Source: Bacteroidales bacterium UBA1797 (GTDB lineage: Bacteria; Bacteroidota; Bacteroidia; Bacteroidales; VadinHA17). Taken from it: DNA of 10,297 nt. The notes under the pieces are model-generated. The model worked only from the letters and a program-made list of their open reading frames with translations. It was not told where the DNA came from and did no database searches. A program made the position numbers and the translations under genes. Positions 6,665 through 10,297 of this stretch are shown here, piece after piece (position 1 is the stretch's first letter; every line of letters begins with the position of its first letter). The stretch is from NCBI GenBank assembly GCA_002319885.1, contig DCFT01000169.1, positions 1 to 10,297 on the forward strand, read 5' to 3'.

Positions 6665-6680
6665 TTCAGTTTAAAATAAA

Positions 6681-6874
6681 ATGAGTATCAGGAATGACGA
6701 ATACTTTTTTACAAATCGCTTGAAAATCAATTTATTTACCCCAGCCCCAACCTTGCTCTGCCGTAGCGGCTACGCGAAGGCGAGGGGAGAGTAAATTGAT
6801 TTTCTTCGCTCCCCTTGGGGTTGGGGTAAACGAAGAAAATCAATGGGTTTTTATGTGTGATTACCGATACTCAT
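6681..6874. repeat. Inverted pair of CYGATACTCAT words
   Basis: ATGAGTATCAG at 6681-6691 reads CTGATACTCAT on the minus strand, and CCGATACTCAT lies at 6864-6874 on the plus strand, a 10 of 11 match. They bracket the palindromic element at 6722-6844. They may be activator binding sites about 110-330 bases upstream of the expected transcription start, or an outer boundary of the repeat. Both readings are inference. Confidence 0.35.
6722..6844. repeat. Compound inverted-repeat element with three alternating arms
   Basis: The arm GAAAATCAATTTA (6722-6734) is an exact inverted match of 6792-6804. The overlapping arm ATTGATTTTCTTCG (6795-6808) is an exact 14-bp inverted match of 6831-6844. Thus one sequence can pair with either of two partners. 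TTACCCCAGCCCCAACC (about 6736-6752) and GGTTGGGGTAA (6819-6829) also complement in part, and a small CGTAG/CTACG hairpin lies at 6762-6773. No coding frame is present. Confidence 0.8.
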
Positions 6875-6958
6875 ATAAAATAATTATTAAATGTAAAATA
6901 TTTTTATGAAATCATGTCAAAAAATTTTACCTGAGAAGGAGTCCTGATTTTACATATC

Positions 6959-6971
6959 ACTGATTATCAGT
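6959..6971. promoter_or_regulatory. 13-bp palindrome, candidate regulator site
   Basis: ACTGATTATCAGT is a perfect palindrome apart from its central base and ends 12 bases before the sigma-54 -24 element. Its position would be about -51 to -39. That is close for an NtrC-type activator, which usually binds farther upstream, so a repressor or other regulator is also possible. Confidence 0.35.
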
Positions 6972-6983
6972 AAAGTAATACTT

Positions 6984-6998
6984 TGGCACGAACTTGGC
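6984..6998 (+). promoter_or_regulatory. Sigma-54 (-24/-12) promoter of the ABC operon
   Basis: TGGCACG at 6984-6990, four bases, then TGGC at 6995-6998 match the sigma-54 consensus TGGCACG-N4-TTGC at 10 of 11 fixed positions. The GG and GC dinucleotides have the required spacing. Transcription is expected near 7010, giving an approximately 11-base A/T-only leader before the ATG at 7021. The -12 element overlaps a TTG at 6994 in frame with the ABC gene, which excludes that codon as the start. The divergent gene encodes a sigma-54 activator, the natural controller. Confidence 0.8.
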
Positions 6999-7020
6999 CT
7001 ATATATTGAAAAATAAATTT

Positions 7021-7725
7021 ATGATACGAACAGTCAATCTATCCAAAATCTTCCGGACCGAAATGGTTGAAACGACAGCGCTTCATGATGTTAATTTTAA
7101 CGTCAGTAAAGGCGAATTTGTAGCTATAATGGGACCTTCGGGTTGCGGAAAGTCAACACTTCTTAATATTCTGGGTCTTCTGGATAATTCCGATTCGGGG
7201 GAATATTTTTTCGAAGGTGTCGATGTATCGGGTTTCGGTGAGAACCAAAGGACGAACCTGCGTAAAGGAAACATTGGATTCATTTTCCAGAGCTTTAACC
7301 TGATTGATGAACTCACTATTTTTGAGAATGTTGAACTCCCACTCATTGCTATGAAGGTTCAGCCGGCAAAGCGTAAGGTACGGGTTGAAGAGATCCTCGA
7401 TCAGATGCGGATCGGACACCGGAGGAGTCATTTCCCAAGGCAGCTTTCAGGAGGTCAGCAACAAAGGGCTGCAATTGCGCGTGCCCTTATCACTTCACCA
7501 AAACTGATCCTTGCTGACGAACCGACAGGAAACCTTGATTCCAGTAATGGTGAACAGGTGATGCAGCTCCTGGAGGAGATGAATGCTGCAGGAACAACAA
7601 TAATTATGGTTACCCACTCACTCAACCATGCAGAGAGAGCTCACAGGATCGTTAGTCTTTTCGACGGGCAGCTTGTGATGGAAAGATCTGAAAAAGTATT
7701 TGAATCGATCAGCAAAGTAGTGTAA
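7021..7725 (+). CDS. LolD/MacB-type ABC transporter ATP-binding protein
   Basis: From the ATG at 7021 the protein has 234 residues, the usual size for this family. Walker A is GPSGCGKST (38-46), the Q-loop is Q90, the signature is LSGGQQQR (142-149), Walker B is LILADEP (162-168), the D-loop is GNLDS (170-174) and the switch histidine is H199. It powers an FtsX/MacB-type permease that moves substrates or transmits force across the envelope rather than importing nutrients. The permease follows after 37 bases on the same strand, so they form one operon. An in-frame TTG at 6994 would add nine residues, but it sits inside the sigma-54 -12 element. The short leader A-A-A-T-A-A-A-T-T-T has no Shine-Dalgarno. 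Substrate cannot be told from this subunit. Confidence 0.93.
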   Translation: MIRTVNLSKIFRTEMVETTALHDVNFNVSKGEFVAIMGPSGCGKSTLLNILGLLDNSDSGEYFFEGVDVSGFGENQRTNLRKGNIGFIFQSFNLIDELTIFENVELPLIAMKVQPAKRKVRVEEILDQMRIGHRRSHFPRQLSGGQQQRAAIARALITSPKLILADEPTGNLDSSNGEQVMQLLEEMNAAGTTIIMVTHSLNHAERAHRIVSLFDGQLVMERSEKVFESISKVV

Positions 7726-7762
7726 AACAAAACCAGCCTATTCACCCTTAATAAACAGAGTC

Positions 7763-10141
7763 ATGATCAGACAATCGATATATATTCTTCTGAGGCGGAT
7801 CACCAGGGACAAAGTTTTGTATTTTATCATCCTCACAAACCTTGCAGTCGGGTTTGCCGCCTTCGTATTGCTCAGCACCTTTATATCCGATCAGTTCAAC
7901 CACGATAAGCAAAATACAAAGTATGACCGTATCTACAGACTCCAGCTTTTCATGGACCAGAAGGAGAACACTGTGAAACATACCTGGAGTGTCACTGCTG
8001 CTCTGAGCCGGAAAGACCTGGTTGATCTTCCTGAAATAGAGAAAATTGCACTTATCCACGATGTAGGAGATAATAATAAAAGCGGTGTTTTTCTGTCGGT
8101 TGACAAGAAAAATCAGTTCCTGACACGTTTTGGCTACTTCGCTGACCAGTCTGTATTTGATATTTTCACCTTCAGATTTATTGAGGGTGATCAGGCGAAT
8201 GCGCTTGTCCAGCCTTTTTCCATTGTGCTGTCAAAGGAAGTTGCAGATCGTCTGTTTCCCGGCGGTAATGCACTTGGGAAACAGGTATATGGCGAGAATA
8301 AAGTCGTTTTCAATGTAACCGGTGTTTATGAGGACCTACCTATAAAATCAAGCTGGCGTCCGGTTTACATATTACCCATGATATCCTACAAGGCAATTTC
8401 AGGACAACAGGATTATGAAAGCAATTACTGGTCCTATGCATTTTACACTTATGTACTTCTCAAACCGAACGCAAGTGCAGCATCGGTTGATACTAAGATA
8501 TACAATGCATTAAAGGATTACAGGAAAGAACATCACCCATACCTGCGTCCGATGTCTAAGCTCTATATTGACCCGTTTTTTGAGAAAAGCATGTATGTTA
8601 TCATCGGACTGGTATCATTTCTGTCGGCTCTTATACTTATCCTGTCCTCTATCAACTTCATCAACCTGCAGACAGCAAATGCCACAACACGTTTCCGCGA
8701 GATAGGGATCAAGAAAACTCTCGGTTTCAATAAGAAACGTTTATGGAAACAGTTCATGACCGAATCAGTTGTACTTACCTTTATTGCTGCAATTACCGGG
8801 CTTTTCCTTGCACAGCTTGTTATACCGGCTCTGAATAATATGCTGGGGAGTGAAACATTTTCCCATACATTTGAGAACTGGAGATTACTCCTCGTGATCT
8901 TTATAGTAACACTTGTTACAGGACTACTCTCCGGATTACACCCGGCGTATGTTATCTCTTCATATAATCCAGTTGCAGCGCTCAAACAAAAATTCATTTC
9001 TGAAAAGACGAACGGAATAAGCCTGAAGAAAACCCTTGTCACCATTCAGTTCAGTATTTCCATTTTTATGCTGATTGTTGGCTTCATCATCTACAGGCAG
9101 ACACAGTTCATGTTAAAGAAAGACCTGGGATTCAACTCCGAAACCGTTATGTTTGCCAACATCGTTACTGATCAGAAAGGATCGCTGGAACCATTGCGCC
9201 AGAAGCTGTTGCAGCATTCTGAGATCAGGAATATGTGTGCTTCTGATTATATACCCTTTATCCTGCCGGGTGGCGATGATCTGAACTGGGAAGGAGGCAA
9301 ACCTGATGACAAAGTTTTTGTCAGGTTCAGTAATGTAACTTATGATTTCGTGCCGACATTTGATCTTAAGATGGTGGAAGGAAGAAACTTTTCAAGGGAA
9401 TTTCCTGCAGACCGGAACAAATGCCTCATCAATGAAACAGCTACAAAAGTTTTCGGATGGAAAGATCCTGTAGGGCATCGTATTAAAGTCTTCAAAAAGG
9501 ATTATGAAGTGATCGGTGTGGTTAAAGATTATGTTGTGTTCTCTGTTTATAATCCGACTGAGCCTCATCTGTACCGGCTGGCCAAGGATTCTATAATTAA
9601 TAATGGAGTATACGCGGTGAATTATGCCAGCGGGCAGGAAAAGAAAGCCATGGAGATAGTTAATACCGAGTTCCGGAATTTCTTCCCTAATGATGCATTT
9701 GAATTCAGGAATATGCAGTTCCTTACACAAAACGAGAATGCTCTCATGGCATGGAAAGGATTTTCAAAAATAATGACACTCACTGCAATTATAACAATCA
9801 TAATTTCATCAATAGGCTTATTCGGACTGATCCTGTTCCTTACACAGCGAAAAATGAAGGAAGTCGGCATCCGAAGAGTACTCGGATTCTCCCATACCAG
9901 TCTGTATATGACCCTTTCATCTGAGTTCATCAGGCTGATCTTCATTTCTGTTCTTCTTGCCTGGCCGGCTGCTTATTATGTATACCGTGTTCTGCCTGCA
10001 GGCGCAAATAAGTATGATCTGCAGATCTGGGAATTCATTCTTGCTACATTACTGATCCTCATTGTTGCTGTTGGGACTATAAGCTATCAGATAATCAAGG
10101 CTTTATGCGTGAGACTGGTTGATATACTGAAGGATGAATGA
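7763..10141 (+). CDS. FtsX/MacB-type ABC transporter permease, duplicated eight-helix form
   Basis: At 792 residues this is the double-length permease form common in Bacteroidota. Each half has one N-terminal helix, a large extracytoplasmic MacB-type domain and three further helices. Likely helices are at about 19-41, 277-300, 333-357, 374-394, 424-445, 670-694, 721-742 and 757-778. The extracytoplasmic domains span about 45-275 and 446-668. The cytoplasmic motifs after helices 2 and 6 match: TRFREIGIKKTLGF (309-322) and RKMKEVGIRRVLGF (696-709), the FtsX-domain signature that couples to the ATPase. The NP.. motif after helix 4 (YNPVAALK, 401-408) is kept, but the second copy is altered (LVDILKDE at the end). 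With the preceding ATPase it would form an envelope exporter or mechanotransmission complex. No MacA-type adaptor or TolC gene is in view. Substrate is unknown; antimicrobial peptides or lipoproteins are known options for relatives. Confidence 0.92.
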   Translation: MIRQSIYILLRRITRDKVLYFIILTNLAVGFAAFVLLSTFISDQFNHDKQNTKYDRIYRLQLFMDQKENTVKHTWSVTAALSRKDLVDLPEIEKIALIHDVGDNNKSGVFLSVDKKNQFLTRFGYFADQSVFDIFTFRFIEGDQANALVQPFSIVLSKEVADRLFPGGNALGKQVYGENKVVFNVTGVYEDLPIKSSWRPVYILPMISYKAISGQQDYESNYWSYAFYTYVLLKPNASAASVDTKIYNALKDYRKEHHPYLRPMSKLYIDPFFEKSMYVIIGLVSFLSALILILSSINFINLQTANATTRFREIGIKKTLGFNKKRLWKQFMTESVVLTFIAAITGLFLAQLVIPALNNMLGSETFSHTFENWRLLLVIFIVTLVTGLLSGLHPAYVISSYNPVAALKQKFISEKTNGISLKKTLVTIQFSISIFMLIVGFIIYRQTQFMLKKDLGFNSETVMFANIVTDQKGSLEPLRQKLLQHSEIRNMCASDYIPFILPGGDDLNWEGGKPDDKVFVRFSNVTYDFVPTFDLKMVEGRNFSREFPADRNKCLINETATKVFGWKDPVGHRIKVFKKDYEVIGVVKDYVVFSVYNPTEPHLYRLAKDSIINNGVYAVNYASGQEKKAMEIVNTEFRNFFPNDAFEFRNMQFLTQNENALMAWKGFSKIMTLTAIITIIISSIGLFGLILFLTQRKMKEVGIRRVLGFSHTSLYMTLSSEFIRLIFISVLLAWPAAYYVYRVLPAGANKYDLQIWEFILATLLILIVAVGTISYQIIKALCVRLVDILKDE

Positions 10142-10176
10142 TCCATTGTACCTCCATAATTGAAGCAAATATTCTT

Positions 10177-10211
10177 ACTGCCCGTAAAGTGTTACGGGCA
10201 GTTTAGTATTT
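10177..10211 (+). terminator. Intrinsic terminator of the ABC operon
   Basis: A perfect 11-bp stem ACTGCCCGTAA / TTACGGGCAGT (10177-10187 and 10192-10202) with loop AGTG is followed by TTAGTATTT. It begins 35 bases after the permease stop. This closes the ATPase-permease operon, so further exporter genes downstream would need their own promoter. Confidence 0.85.
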
Positions 10212-10245
10212 GATGATAGAGATATAAAGCGCGAGATAATCAGAT

Positions 10246-10265
10246 CCATCATTATCCATCATTCA
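10246..10265. repeat. Two-copy 10-bp direct repeat
   Basis: CCATCATTAT (10246-10255) is followed directly by CCATCATTCA (10256-10265), 8 of 10 identical. It lies in AT-rich spacer after the terminator and is another 10-base-period array. Confidence 0.55.
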
Positions 10266-10277
10266 TAATTAACGTAC

Positions 10278-10297
10278 GGACGTTGCATGCAACGTCC
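10278..10297. repeat. Perfect 20-bp palindrome at the window edge
   Basis: GGACGTTGCATGCAACGTCC is its own reverse complement across all 20 bases and is cut off only by the window end. It is far from any terminator-like T run. I recall very similar GTTGCATGCAAC palindromes as abundant intergenic repeats in this phylum, which I cannot verify here. Confidence 0.8.

Larger units (their letters stand above)
6665..7020. promoter_or_regulatory. Divergent regulatory region between the two-component and ABC operons
   Basis: The 356 bases have no gene. From left to right they hold an ATGAGTATCAG word (6681-6691), a structured repeat element (6722-6844), an inverted copy of the first word (6864-6874), a 13-bp palindrome (6959-6971) and a sigma-54 promoter (6984-6998). 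The layout suits an enhancer-looping promoter controlled by the divergently encoded activator. Confidence 0.7.

Noticed and set aside
1640..6774. Shared word GTAGCGGCTA at 1640-1649 and 6763-6772
   Set aside because: Only ten bases and partly self-complementary. The flanks differ, so common origin cannot be argued from this alone.

Overview
The window most likely comes from a member of the Bacteroidota, probably an uncultured or environmental Bacteroidales-type genome. This is inferred from several things together: starts with A-rich leaders and no clear Shine-Dalgarno, a TAnnTTTG-type -7 element before one gene, a short CsbD-like protein of the type common in that phylum, a two-gene FtsX/MacB-type exporter beside an NtrC-family two-component pair, and long spacers full of short palindromic repeats. 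No rRNA, tRNA, CRISPR array, integrase or transposase gene was seen.

Left part (1-1900). Repeat-rich spacer, a 60-residue CsbD-like gene (338-520, +), more repeat-rich spacer, then a DEDD-type 3'-5' exonuclease gene (898-1506, +) with a plausible promoter and a plausible intrinsic terminator. A 192-bp element with imperfect 17-bp terminal inverted repeats (1660-1851) follows and looks like a MITE or other non-coding palindromic repeat.

Middle part (1901-6664, minus strand). A secreted PQQ-type beta-propeller protein (1901-3202) is separated by a 749-bp repeat-laden spacer from a two-component pair. The pair is an NtrC-family sigma-54 activator (5303-6664), transcribed first, and a membrane PAS histidine kinase (3952-5313) whose start codon overlaps the regulator's stop.

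Right part (6665-10297, plus strand). A 356-bp divergent intergenic region contains a repeat element and a near-consensus sigma-54 (-24/-12) promoter at 6984-6998. It faces a LolD/MacB-type ABC ATPase (7021-7725) and an 8-TM FtsX/MacB-type permease (7763-10141), followed by an intrinsic terminator (10177-10211).

How the parts fit. The clearest functional unit is kinase, sigma-54 activator, sigma-54 promoter and two-gene envelope ABC system. The kinase has almost no extracytoplasmic domain and probably senses a signal within the membrane or through its PAS domain. It would phosphorylate the activator, which would open the -24/-12 promoter of the divergent exporter. This wiring is inferred from motif content and gene order. 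Each protein family is known, so the novelty lies in variant motifs (G1 box of the kinase, GAFTGA loop of the activator, ExoIII motif of the nuclease) and in the dense repeats. I did not find a convincing wholly new system.
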